A stretch of DNA of 13,228 bases from positions 1-13,228 of the forward strand of contig CABQZS010000018.1 in assembly GCA_902468695.1 (NCBI GenBank). Direction: 5' to 3'. A program made the translations under genes and the position numbers. Positions 1 through 4,820 of the stretch are shown piece by piece (the stretch's first letter is position 1; every line of letters starts with the position of its first letter). Origin of the DNA: an uncultured Collinsella sp. (lineage in GTDB: Bacteria > Actinomycetota > Coriobacteriia > Coriobacteriales > Coriobacteriaceae). The notes under the pieces are model-generated. The model worked only from the letters and a program-made list of their open reading frames with translations, ran no database searches and had not been told where the DNA came from.

Positions 1-261
1 GCACGCCCCGCGGCTGATCCGGTCCGACCGGGCCGCGCGGCAAGGAGATATATTGCCAGACCGGAGGGGCCCCGCGGGCGGGAATTCCACTCTTCACAAG
101 TCCTACACAATACATCGCTTCCTATATAAGTCATAGAAAGGCTGGTGCAGAAATACTGCACGTATCAGATGATGACCCTTCGGTTAAGAGATATATAAAG
201 ATCGGTCACCTGTAAGTGTCTATCTACCCGCGCTTTTAGCAATGTAAACCAGCGCTTTCGA
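1..261. other. Intergenic region beyond the rplT terminator, no gene seen
   Basis: I see no credible coding sequence here. The first 82 bases are very GC-rich and can fold: CCCGCGG (7-13) with CCGCGGG (72-78), CCGGTC (19-24) with GACCGG (59-64), and GGCAA (39-43) with TTGCC (53-57). From about 83 to 261 the DNA becomes clearly more AT-rich. It holds one small perfect hairpin, GTGCAG-AAATA-CTGCAC (145-161), and some TATATA-like stretches that could be promoter parts. No convincing -35/-10 pair was found. The folded block has no U-run after it on either strand, so it is not an obvious intrinsic terminator. It may be part of an RNA or regulatory element belonging to a gene left of the window. 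Confidence 0.4.
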
Positions 262-300
262 TAAAAAAGGGGAGCGCCGCGCACAACGCGACACTCCCCT
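262..300 (-). terminator. Intrinsic terminator of the infC-rpmI-rplT operon
   Basis: Read on the minus strand, AGGGGAGTG begins a GC-rich stem whose other arm ends in CGCTCCCCT, followed directly by TTTTTT (complement of 263-268). The two arms, about 14 nt each with small mismatches, enclose a short TTG-centred loop. It lies 20 bp after the rplT stop codon, the expected place for the end of this operon. The U-run is on the minus side only, which fixes the direction. Confidence 0.9.
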
Positions 301-319
301 AGCGATTCAAGAGAATCTA

Positions 320-679
320 TTAGGCCTCGAGAGCCTTCTTGGCAATGGTAGCCAGCTCGTTGAAGGACTCGATGTCCTCGTAAGCCATCTGAGCCAGGAC
401 CTTGCGGTCGAGCTCGATGCCGGCAACCTTCAGGCCGTGCATGAACTGAGAGTAAGAGATGTCGTTCAGACGAGCAGCAGCGTTGATACGAGTGATCCAG
501 AGAGAACGGATCTCGCGCTTCTTGTTGCGGCGATCACGATACTGATACTGCAGGGAGTGCTGGACCTGCTCTTTAGCATGCTTGTAAGTACGCGAAGCGG
601 CACCGTAGTAACCCTTCGCACGGTGCATAACGGTACGGCGCTTCTTCTTGGCGGCAACAGCGCGCTTAATACGTGCCAT
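320..679 (-). CDS. rplT: 50S ribosomal protein L20
   Basis: L20 binds 23S rRNA early in assembly of the large ribosomal subunit and in several bacteria represses its own operon. The 119-aa product has the normal length and the typical very basic N-terminus (MARIKRAVAAKKKRR), the RAKGYYGAASRTYKHA stretch, and the globular C-terminal half (WITRINAAARLNDISYSQFMHGLKVAGIELDRK). An AGGA Shine-Dalgarno (691-694) sits 11 nt before the ATG. It is the last gene of infC-rpmI-rplT, 39 bp behind rpmI, and is followed by a strong terminator. The C-terminal half is the part that carries the repressor activity in characterised L20 proteins, so it is the likely ligand for the infC leader described here; that last point is inference. 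Confidence 0.98.
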   Translation of the reverse strand: MARIKRAVAAKKKRRTVMHRAKGYYGAASRTYKHAKEQVQHSLQYQYRDRRNKKREIRSLWITRINAAARLNDISYSQFMHGLKVAGIELDRKVLAQMAYEDIESFNELATIAKKALEA

Positions 680-718
680 GTTCTATCAACTCCTAGACGG
701 TAAAACGAAAAAACGAAC

Positions 719-910
719 TTAGGCGAGACGCGACTTGATGACCTTGCGGTCGGCAGCGGCGATCTCGGTCTCCTGACGGAAGCCACGCTTGCGCTTGGTG
801 GACTTCTTGCTCAGGATGTGGCTCTTGAAAGCCTTGGCGCGCATAAGCTTGCCGGTACCAGTCTTGCGGAAACGCTTCTTGGTGCCGCTGTGGGACTTCA
901 TCTTAGGCAT
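719..910 (-). CDS. rpmI: 50S ribosomal protein L35
   Basis: L35 is a small structural protein of the large ribosomal subunit. The 63-aa product starts MPKMKSHSGTKKRFRKTGTGK and continues with the usual Lys/Arg-rich body (RAKAFKSHILSKKSTKRKRGFR). It is the normal size for the family (about 64-66 aa). An AGGAG Shine-Dalgarno lies about 7 nt before the ATG, in the short gap after infC (stop at 943). The order infC-rpmI-rplT is among the most conserved in bacteria, and the three genes are surely one transcript here. No oddities were seen. Confidence 0.98.
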   Translation of the reverse strand: MPKMKSHSGTKKRFRKTGTGKLMRAKAFKSHILSKKSTKRKRGFRQETEIAAADRKVIKSRLA

Positions 911-942
911 GAAATACTCCTTAATCGGTTACAGAACACTAG

Positions 943-1497
943 TTACTTGGTATCGCTTGCCGCTTTATCCTCATCGAAGGCGCCCTTAATCGGCGCGAGC
1001 AGCATAAGCATGTTACGGCCTTCCATCTTAGGCTTGGACTCGACCGTAGCGTAAGGCTTGAGATCCTCGGCGAGACGCTCGAGAACGTTAAGGCCCTGCT
1101 CCGGGTGAGCCATCTCACGGCCGCGGAACATGATGGTGATCTTAACGCGCGCGCCCTTCTTGAGGAAACGCAGAACGTGGCCCTTCTTGGTCTCGTAGTC
1201 GCCAACGTCGATCTTGGGTCGGAACTTCATTTCCTTGACCTCGACCTTGGACTGGTTCTTACGAGCAGCCTTGGCCTTCATGGCCTGCTGGTACTTGAAC
1301 TTACCGTAGTCCATGACCTTGCAGACCGGCGGCTCCGCGTTGGGAGCGATCTCGACCAGGTCGAGACCCTGATCGTCGGCGACGCGCTGGGCATCGCGGA
1401 TGGCGAACAGGCCGAGCTGAGAGCCATCGACGCCAATCAAACGGCACGAAGATGCAGTGATCTCGTCGTTGATGCGGGTGTCATCAGACTTAGCTAT
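943..1497 (-). CDS. infC: Translation initiation factor IF-3, probable AUA start
   Basis: IF-3 binds the 30S subunit, keeps it apart from 50S and proofreads the start codon. With the start chosen here it has 184 aa: N-domain from RINDEI (about residue 8), the family signature PPVCKVMDYGKFKY (56-69), a Lys-rich linker helix, and the C-domain (VKEMKFRPKIDVGDYETK to MLMLLAPI). A short acidic tail (AFDEDKAASDTK) extends past the usual end. The first in-frame ATG (1512-1510) has no Shine-Dalgarno. Instead GGAGGT (1510-1505) lies inside that longer frame, 7 nt before an ATA codon (1497-1495), giving (M)AKSDDTRINDEI. Rare starts (AUU in E. coli and B. subtilis) are the known basis of IF-3 autoregulation, which makes AUA credible. 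If the ATG were used the protein would have 189 aa. Confidence 0.93.
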   Translation of the reverse strand: MAKSDDTRINDEITASSCRLIGVDGSQLGLFAIRDAQRVADDQGLDLVEIAPNAEPPVCKVMDYGKFKYQQAMKAKAARKNQSKVEVKEMKFRPKIDVGDYETKKGHVLRFLKKGARVKITIMFRGREMAHPEQGLNVLERLAEDLKPYATVESKPKMEGRNMLMLLAPIKGAFDEDKAASDTK

Positions 1498-1675
1498 TTT
1501 CCCTACCTCCATTCATAAAAAAAATAACCCGGCGCTCCTCAGCAACCAGGTCGTACACATAGACTTCCTCGATTTGAGGAAGGTAATCTAAGTTGTATGA
1601 CCAGTCAGCTGCTCATTGGCGCCAAAAGGTGGGAACCCTCGGGTTCCTCTTTAGGGCATTGCGGAAACAACGCCT
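1498..1675 (-). promoter_or_regulatory. infC operon leader RNA (putative L20/IF-3 autoregulatory region)
   Basis: The stretch between the predicted promoter and the infC start is about 178 nt long, with no gene, and can form several hairpins on the minus strand. In order they are GGAACCC/GGGTTCC (1632-1647), CTTCCTC-(5 nt)-GAGGAAG (1564-1582, perfect 7 bp), and the terminator-like hairpin at 1515-1551. The 6 bases TCCTCA from the second hairpin (complement of 1575-1580) are exactly complementary to TGAGGA in the loop of the terminator hairpin (complement of 1536-1541). A long-range pairing or antiterminator is therefore possible. In B. subtilis L20 binds the infC leader and causes premature termination; this leader has the right position and parts for the same logic. 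The L20-binding structure itself could not be identified with certainty. Confidence 0.6.
1515..1551 (-). terminator. Terminator-shaped hairpin in the infC leader (attenuator)
   Basis: On the minus strand, ACCTGG-T-TGC (complement of 1551-1542) pairs with GCGCCGGGT (complement of 1535-1527). The pairing leaves one bulged T and includes G-T wobbles, around a TGAGGA loop. It is followed by TA and then eight T's (complement of 1517-1524). This is a textbook intrinsic terminator, yet it stands only 5-15 nt ahead of the infC Shine-Dalgarno and inside the transcript. That placement suggests conditional termination rather than the end of an upstream gene, since the tRNA transcript upstream already has two terminators of its own. 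Confidence 0.7.
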
Positions 1676-1680
1676 TGAGA

Positions 1681-1709
1681 ATAATAACACGTACAGCGCG
1701 TTATCACAT
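1681..1709 (-). promoter_or_regulatory. Candidate extended -10 promoter for infC-rpmI-rplT
   Basis: On the minus strand TGTTATTAT (1689-1681) fits an extended -10 (TGn + TATTAT). A weak -35, ATGTGA (1709-1704), lies 17 nt upstream. Transcription would begin near 1675, after the second tRNA-type terminator (1720-1742), giving a leader of about 178 nt. Confidence 0.5.
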
Positions 1710-1719
1710 TACGTACACG

Positions 1720-1742
1720 AAAAAGGGGGCCGCAACCCCCTT
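1720..1742 (-). terminator. Intrinsic terminator behind the tRNA-Leu fragment
   Basis: On the minus strand AAGGGGG-TTGCGG-CCCCCTT forms a 7-bp stem with a 6-nt loop, followed by a run of T's (complement of 1720-1724). It is a near copy of the terminator behind the intact tRNA; only the loop differs. Confidence 0.75.
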
Positions 1743-1760
1743 GAAGCGCAGGTGCATGTA

Positions 1761-1783
1761 TGGTGCCCGAGGCGAGACTCGAA
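1761..1783 (-). pseudogene. tRNA-Leu 3'-end fragment (T-loop to CCA)
   Basis: On the minus strand these 23 bases run from the first T of the T-loop (TTCGAGT) through the 3' T-stem and acceptor strand (CTCGCCTCGGGCAC) to CCA. They are identical to the end of the intact tRNA at 1945-2033. The bases upstream (GTCCC) cannot pair with CTCGC to make a T-stem, and there is no anticodon arm, D arm or 5' acceptor strand, so it is not a functional tRNA. It could be the remnant of a tandem tRNA copy or an att-type duplication left by an integrated element. Confidence 0.75.
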
Positions 1784-1898
1784 GGGACTTCGCTTCGCGA
1801 AGCCCCGGGCTTCGGGCGCATGGCGCCCTCGCCACGCTCCGCTACAAACAGGCCACAGGCCTGTTTGCTTAACGCTCCGCGCGCTCACGCGAGTTCGG
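1784..1898. repeat. Palindrome-packed spacer between the two tRNA-Leu 3' ends
   Basis: The 115 bp hold four perfect inverted repeats: GCTTCGCGAAGC (1792-1803); CGAAGCCC-c-GGGCTTCG (1798-1814), which shares an arm with the first; GGGCGC-ATG-GCGCCC (1814-1828); and CAAACAGGCC-ACA-GGCCTGTTTG (1845-1867). The last is flanked by direct repeats ACGCTCCGC (1834-1842 and 1872-1880). No coding potential was recognised. The density of short palindromes is unlike the flanking DNA and resembles a small mobile or dispersed palindromic element, but no known family was identified. Confidence 0.6.
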
Positions 1899-1967
1899 CA
1901 CGAAAAAGGGGGCCTTGACCCCCTTGAACGCTCACTTGCATGTATGGTGCCCGAGGCGAGACTCGAA
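1899..1967. repeat. Direct repeat copy B: terminator plus tRNA-Leu 3' end
   Basis: This is the partner of 1716-1783. It contains the terminator of the intact tRNA and the last 23 bases of the tRNA itself (to the T-loop). The identical 31-bp part ends at 1967, exactly where the T-loop begins in the tRNA. Confidence 0.85.
1903..1925 (-). terminator. Intrinsic terminator of tRNA-Leu
   Basis: On the minus strand AAGGGGG-TCAAGG-CCCCCTT is a 7-bp stem with a 6-nt loop, followed by T's (complement of 1903-1907). It starts about 20 nt after the encoded CCA. Confidence 0.8.
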
Positions 1968-2033
1968 CTCGCACGTTGTTGCCAACGGTGGATTTTGAGT
2001 CCACTGCGTCTGCCAATTCCGCCACTCGGGCAC
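1945..2033 (-). tRNA. tRNA-Leu (anticodon CAA)
   Basis: The 89-nt gene has an acceptor stem GTGCCCG/CGGGCAC and a D arm with the GAGTGGCGGAATTGGCAGAC pattern of leucine tRNAs. The anticodon stem GTGGA/TCCAC carries the loop CTCAAAA, so the anticodon is CAA, reading UUG. It has a long class II variable arm (CGTTGGCAACAACG), a T arm GCGAG-TTCGAGT-CTCGC, and an encoded CCA. It starts 37 bp after the stop codon of the transglutaminase-fold gene with no terminator in between, so it may be made from its own weak promoter or by read-through. A terminator follows. Its last 23 bases are repeated at 1761-1783. Confidence 0.97.
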
Positions 2034-2070
2034 GCAATGCGTGAGTTAGTTTATCACAGCTTTCTACCGA

Positions 2071-3504
2071 TTAGTCCGAAAATGGAACTTCGAGCATTTC
2101 GATGAGTTCGACCGTGCGTAGCATCTCGCGCTGACGGCATCCGCGACCGTCGACCGAAGCCTCACCCATCTGGTTATCGTAAGGGTCCTCGCGCATGCCG
2201 TCGAAAGAGGGCTCAAACTCTGCCTGGAATCGATTGTTGGCCACCATACGCCATGGGTCGAGATTGCCAAAGTAGTGACGGCGGCGCCACTCCTCCCCCA
2301 TCCTGTGAGCAGAAGATCCAAATGACACGTCGGCGTTGAGCCAACCGGTCTGCGGCGTATAGAACTCTGCCCAGTCGTGCGACCCCACCGAATCGGGCGC
2401 AACGTACAGGCCGCTCTGCCAACGGGCAGGCACGCCCGCGATACGGCACATGGTGATAAACGTGAGCGCCATAACGCCGCAATCGCCGCGGAGCGAATGC
2501 GCGCAGTCATCGGCAATAGATCCCAAAAGCAAGTACGGCGGCTGATAGCGATAGTCGATATGCTGCGTCAGATAATCATAGATAGCACGAGCGCGATCGA
2601 GCGGATCCTCGAGTCCGTCAACAACACCGGCCGTCAGCTGCTGCAGATACGGCGTGAATGCAATGTGCGGACGGTCCTCGGAAATATCCTCGGGCAGAGG
2701 CGCGTCCATACGCGGATGAACCGGAAGTGTGCCACCGTAGACATCACAATAAGCAGCACCGATGTGATAACGATAGGTCACCGAGAATGAGCGTTCACTC
2801 GAAGAAGACCACGAGGCGGTACGCGCCGAAGCGTTCGCGGGAGCAACAGCACCCTCCGGCGTCATGTCGAGAATCTCGACACGAGACTGCTGGTGGCAGG
2901 TGGCGGCAACGGGAAGCCAAGCGCGAACGGTCTCCCCCTCTAGAGCGCCGGGGACAGACACAGATGCTTTAAGCGTAATGACGCGAGCCAATCCGTTTTG
3001 CGACCCCATCTCCTTGAGCATTTCGTTGCGCAGTGCAATTCCGTCCGTAGGATCGGGACGCATGCCGGGAACCTCTTTGGGATATACGCGAAGCGAATCG
3101 AGGAAGTTGTCGAGAACGAACAGCTCCCCGTCGATAAAGCGCCAGTCAATACGCTTACGGTCAATCAGATCGTTAAACTGCTCCTCGGTAAACTCAGGCC
3201 ACTCCTCGCGAATCATCGCAATAGCTCGATCGCGCGACACCGAAAAATGAAGCGGCGTCTCGATCATGCGATACCGCTCGGCACGAACGCAGGCAGCAAG
3301 CGAGGGATCGGGATTTTGGGCAAGTAGGCGGTCGCAAGCCTCAATAGCCTGCGAAAGATACCCCGCATCCTTTAAACGCAGGATCTCGGGTGGCAAGCCA
3401 ATATCTAGAAAACGGAAGTCATCATTGCAAACATCAACAGAGCAACCAACCGGCCCCTCGTCAATAACCTTCCCATCCGAAGGCAGCACATTAATAACAG
3501 CCAT
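2071..3504 (-). CDS. Transglutaminase-like superfamily protein, cytoplasmic
   Basis: The C-terminal half is a papain-like transglutaminase core. Numbering from the longer frame beginning at 3540 (12 more residues), catalytic Cys354 lies in RGDCGVMA, His388 in SHDWAEFY and Asp404 in WLNADVSFG. About 190 residues precede a beta-rich region (190-300), with a helical TPR-like part around 55-90 (AGYLSQAIEACDRLLAQNPD). No signal peptide or membrane span is seen, so it should be cytoplasmic; proteins with this core can be proteases, amidases or crosslinkers, and the substrate here is unknown. The start at 3504 (477 aa, MAVINVLPSDGK) is preferred because GGAG lies 6 nt ahead. The ATG at 3540 has no Shine-Dalgarno and overlaps a likely -10 box. 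tRNA-Leu follows after 37 bp. The gene appears intact. Confidence 0.85.
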   Translation of the reverse strand: MAVINVLPSDGKVIDEGPVGCSVDVCNDDFRFLDIGLPPEILRLKDAGYLSQAIEACDRLLAQNPDPSLAACVRAERYRMIETPLHFSVSRDRAIAMIREEWPEFTEEQFNDLIDRKRIDWRFIDGELFVLDNFLDSLRVYPKEVPGMRPDPTDGIALRNEMLKEMGSQNGLARVITLKASVSVPGALEGETVRAWLPVAATCHQQSRVEILDMTPEGAVAPANASARTASWSSSSERSFSVTYRYHIGAAYCDVYGGTLPVHPRMDAPLPEDISEDRPHIAFTPYLQQLTAGVVDGLEDPLDRARAIYDYLTQHIDYRYQPPYLLLGSIADDCAHSLRGDCGVMALTFITMCRIAGVPARWQSGLYVAPDSVGSHDWAEFYTPQTGWLNADVSFGSSAHRMGEEWRRRHYFGNLDPWRMVANNRFQAEFEPSFDGMREDPYDNQMGEASVDGRGCRQREMLRTVELIEMLEVPFSD

Positions 3505-3538
3505 ACCAAACTCCAAGTCATTAGAACTCTTGAAGCCC

Positions 3539-3568
3539 ATTGTAGCGAGATAAAAAAGAAAGCCCCAA
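3539..3568 (-). promoter_or_regulatory. Candidate promoter of the transglutaminase-fold gene
   Basis: On the minus strand TTGGGG (3568-3563), an 18-nt spacer and TACAAT (3544-3539) form a plausible sigma-70-type promoter. The start site near 3532 would leave a leader of about 28 nt before the ATG at 3504. It overlaps the U-run of the fba terminator. Confidence 0.4.
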
Positions 3569-3578
3569 CAAGGGAGCC
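3551..3578 (-). terminator. Intrinsic terminator downstream of fba
   Basis: On the minus strand GCTCC (3577-3573) pairs with GGGGC (3566-3562) through one T-G wobble, with a 6-nt loop, followed by TTTCTTTTTT (complement of 3551-3560). The wobble pairs only in the minus-strand RNA, which supports this direction. A second small hairpin, ACCGC-TCG-GCGGT, stands just before it (complement of 3585-3597). Confidence 0.65.
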
Positions 3579-3627
3579 ATCAACACCGCCGAGCGGTAGT
3601 CAAAAAATGAATTCAGCCCAGTAACCC

Positions 3628-3759
3628 TGTAGCGAGTTAACGAAGGAGGCCCCGTTCACCCGAAGCTTTTCCCATTGCGCGACTTCTGGCAAAGCCAGGT
3701 GAGCGCAAGGGAGAAGCGTAGGGTGAACGGGGCCTCCGACGGGAAAGTTAAACCGCTAC
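3628..3759. repeat. 132-bp nested palindrome abutting the fba stop codon
   Basis: Three concentric inverted repeats fold into one long hairpin. Outer arms: GTAGCGAGTTAAC (3628-3640) against GTTAAACCGCTAC (3747-3759), 11 of 13 matching. Middle arms: 17 bp, perfect, 3645-3661 (GGAGGCCCCGTTCACCC) against 3721-3737. Inner arms: GCTTTTCCCATTGCGC (3665-3680) against GCGCAAGGGAGAAGC (3703-3717), one wobble and one bulge. The tip is CTGGC-AAA-GCCAG (3686-3698). No U-run follows on either strand, and a separate terminator for fba lies further on, so this is not a plain terminator. It could be a MITE-like or dispersed palindromic element, an mRNA 3' stabiliser, or a small-RNA precursor. Confidence 0.8.
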
Positions 3760-4626
3760 TTACGCCTTGTTGACGGAGCCAAACTCCTCCATGAGCTCCT
3801 TGGTGCGGGCAACGATGTTGTCGCGACCAGGCTTGAGGAGCTTGCGGGGGTCAAAGCCCTTGCCCTGCTGATCCTTGCCAGCCTCGATGTACTCGCGAAC
3901 GCCCTTGGCGAAGACGAGCTGCAGGTCGGTGTTGACGTTGATCTTGGAGATACCCAGGGAGATGGCCTTCTTGATCTGATCCTCGGGGATGCCGGTGCCA
4001 CCGTGCAGAACGAGGGGCAGGTCGCCGGTCTCGGCCTTGATCTCGCCCAGACGCTCGAAGGAAAGGCCAGCCCAGTCGGCGGGATACACGCCGTGGATGT
4101 TGCCGATACCGCAGGCGAGGAAGTCGACGCCCAGGTCAGCAATCTGCTTGCACTCAGCGGGGTCAGCGAGCTCGCCGTTGGAGGTCACGCCGTCCTCGGT
4201 GCCGCCGATGCCGCCGACCTCGGCCTCGATGGACATGCCCTTGGAGTGGGCAAGCTCAACGAGCTCCTTGGTGCGGTCGAGGTTAAGCTGGAAGGTCTCC
4301 TCGTGAGAGCCGTCATACATGATGGACGTGAAGCCGGCCTCGATGCACTTGAAGCAGTCCTCGTAAGAACCGTGATCGAGGTGAAGGGCGACGGGAACGG
4401 TAACGCCCGTGGCCTCGACGGCAGCCTTGACCATGTCGGCGCAGACCTTGAAACCGCCCATCCACTTAGCGGCACCAGCGGTGCACTGAAGGATCAGCGG
4501 AGACTTGGCCTCCTCGGCGGCCTGGAGAATAGCCAGGGTCCACTCGAGGTTGTTGGTGTTGAAGGCACCGAGAGCGTACTTGCCGGCCTCGGCCTTCTTG
4601 AGCATGTCTGCTGCGTTGACGAGCAT
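3760..4626 (-). CDS. fba: Class II fructose-1,6-bisphosphate aldolase
   Basis: This zinc enzyme splits fructose 1,6-bisphosphate to glyceraldehyde 3-phosphate and dihydroxyacetone phosphate in glycolysis, and reverses the step in gluconeogenesis. It has 288 aa, close to B. subtilis FbaA (285). Visible motifs: GAFNTNNLEW (20-29), LHLDHGS with the catalytic Asp and a zinc His (81-87), SIEAEVGGIGGTEDG (132-146), CGIGNIHGVY with zinc His178, VLHGGTGIP with zinc His208, and the phosphate-binding NVNTD (230-234). The C-terminus GSVNKA is family-typical. The start at 4626 follows GGAGG by 8 nt; an in-frame extension to 4893 lacks any family similarity and is discarded. The DHGS and GGTGIP context favours fructose- over tagatose-bisphosphate aldolase. 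It is single-gene in layout, followed by a long palindrome and a terminator. Confidence 0.96.
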   Translation of the reverse strand: MLVNAADMLKKAEAGKYALGAFNTNNLEWTLAILQAAEEAKSPLILQCTAGAAKWMGGFKVCADMVKAAVEATGVTVPVALHLDHGSYEDCFKCIEAGFTSIMYDGSHEETFQLNLDRTKELVELAHSKGMSIEAEVGGIGGTEDGVTSNGELADPAECKQIADLGVDFLACGIGNIHGVYPADWAGLSFERLGEIKAETGDLPLVLHGGTGIPEDQIKKAISLGISKINVNTDLQLVFAKGVREYIEAGKDQQGKGFDPRKLLKPGRDNIVARTKELMEEFGSVNKA

Positions 4627-4666
4627 AAAAGAAACCTCCTGTAAGGTTGCTCCGATAACGCCTGAG

Positions 4667-4712
4667 ATTTTACCACGACATACCCGAGCATAAACGTTCG
4701 TTTGTTCACGAA
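4667..4712 (-). promoter_or_regulatory. Candidate fba promoter with operator-like palindromes
   Basis: On the minus strand TGGTAAAAT (4675-4667) is an extended -10 about 30 nt ahead of the fba Shine-Dalgarno. No good -35 is seen. Where the -35 would be lie two overlapping inverted repeats: AAACG-TT-CGTTT (4692-4703) and TTCGT-TTGTTC-ACGAA (4697-4712). These could bind a regulator. The rest of the 194-bp gap to the next gene holds weak hairpins only (CCCCA/TGGGG at 4745-4768; GTCTTCG/CGAAAGAC at 4791-4810). Confidence 0.4.
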
Positions 4713-4820
4713 TACCATCCGATTGGACAAATTTTGACCGTTTGCCCCACAGAATCGACCCACTGGGGAAAATAGCTTGACGATTGAGCGGTCTTCGTGG
4801 TTCGAAAGACGGCTTCGAGC

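Larger units (their letters stand above)
1716..1783. repeat. Direct repeat copy A: terminator plus tRNA-Leu 3' end
   Basis: These 68 bp match 1899-1967. They share 16 bp at the start (CACGAAAAAGGGGGCC), then CCCCCTTGAA after four differing bases, then about 13 diverged bases, then 31 identical bp (1753-1783 with 1937-1967) covering the tRNA 3' end and its flank. The two copies are 184 bp apart in the identical part. Outside the last matched base the sequences differ at once. Confidence 0.85.

Noticed and set aside
1627..1650. T-box-like GGTGGGAACCC stretch upstream of infC
   Set aside because: On the plus strand it only loosely resembles the T-box core, lacks the downstream consensus, and the strand is wrong for infC.
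1593..2105. A 170-codon open frame on the plus strand through the leader, tRNA fragment and tRNA-Leu
   Set aside because: It crosses the antisense of a real tRNA and three terminators, and the product is low-complexity without family similarity.
3505..3540. Upstream ATG for the transglutaminase-fold gene
   Set aside because: It has no ribosome site and overlaps a probable -10 box; the ATG at 3504 has GGAG at 6 nt.
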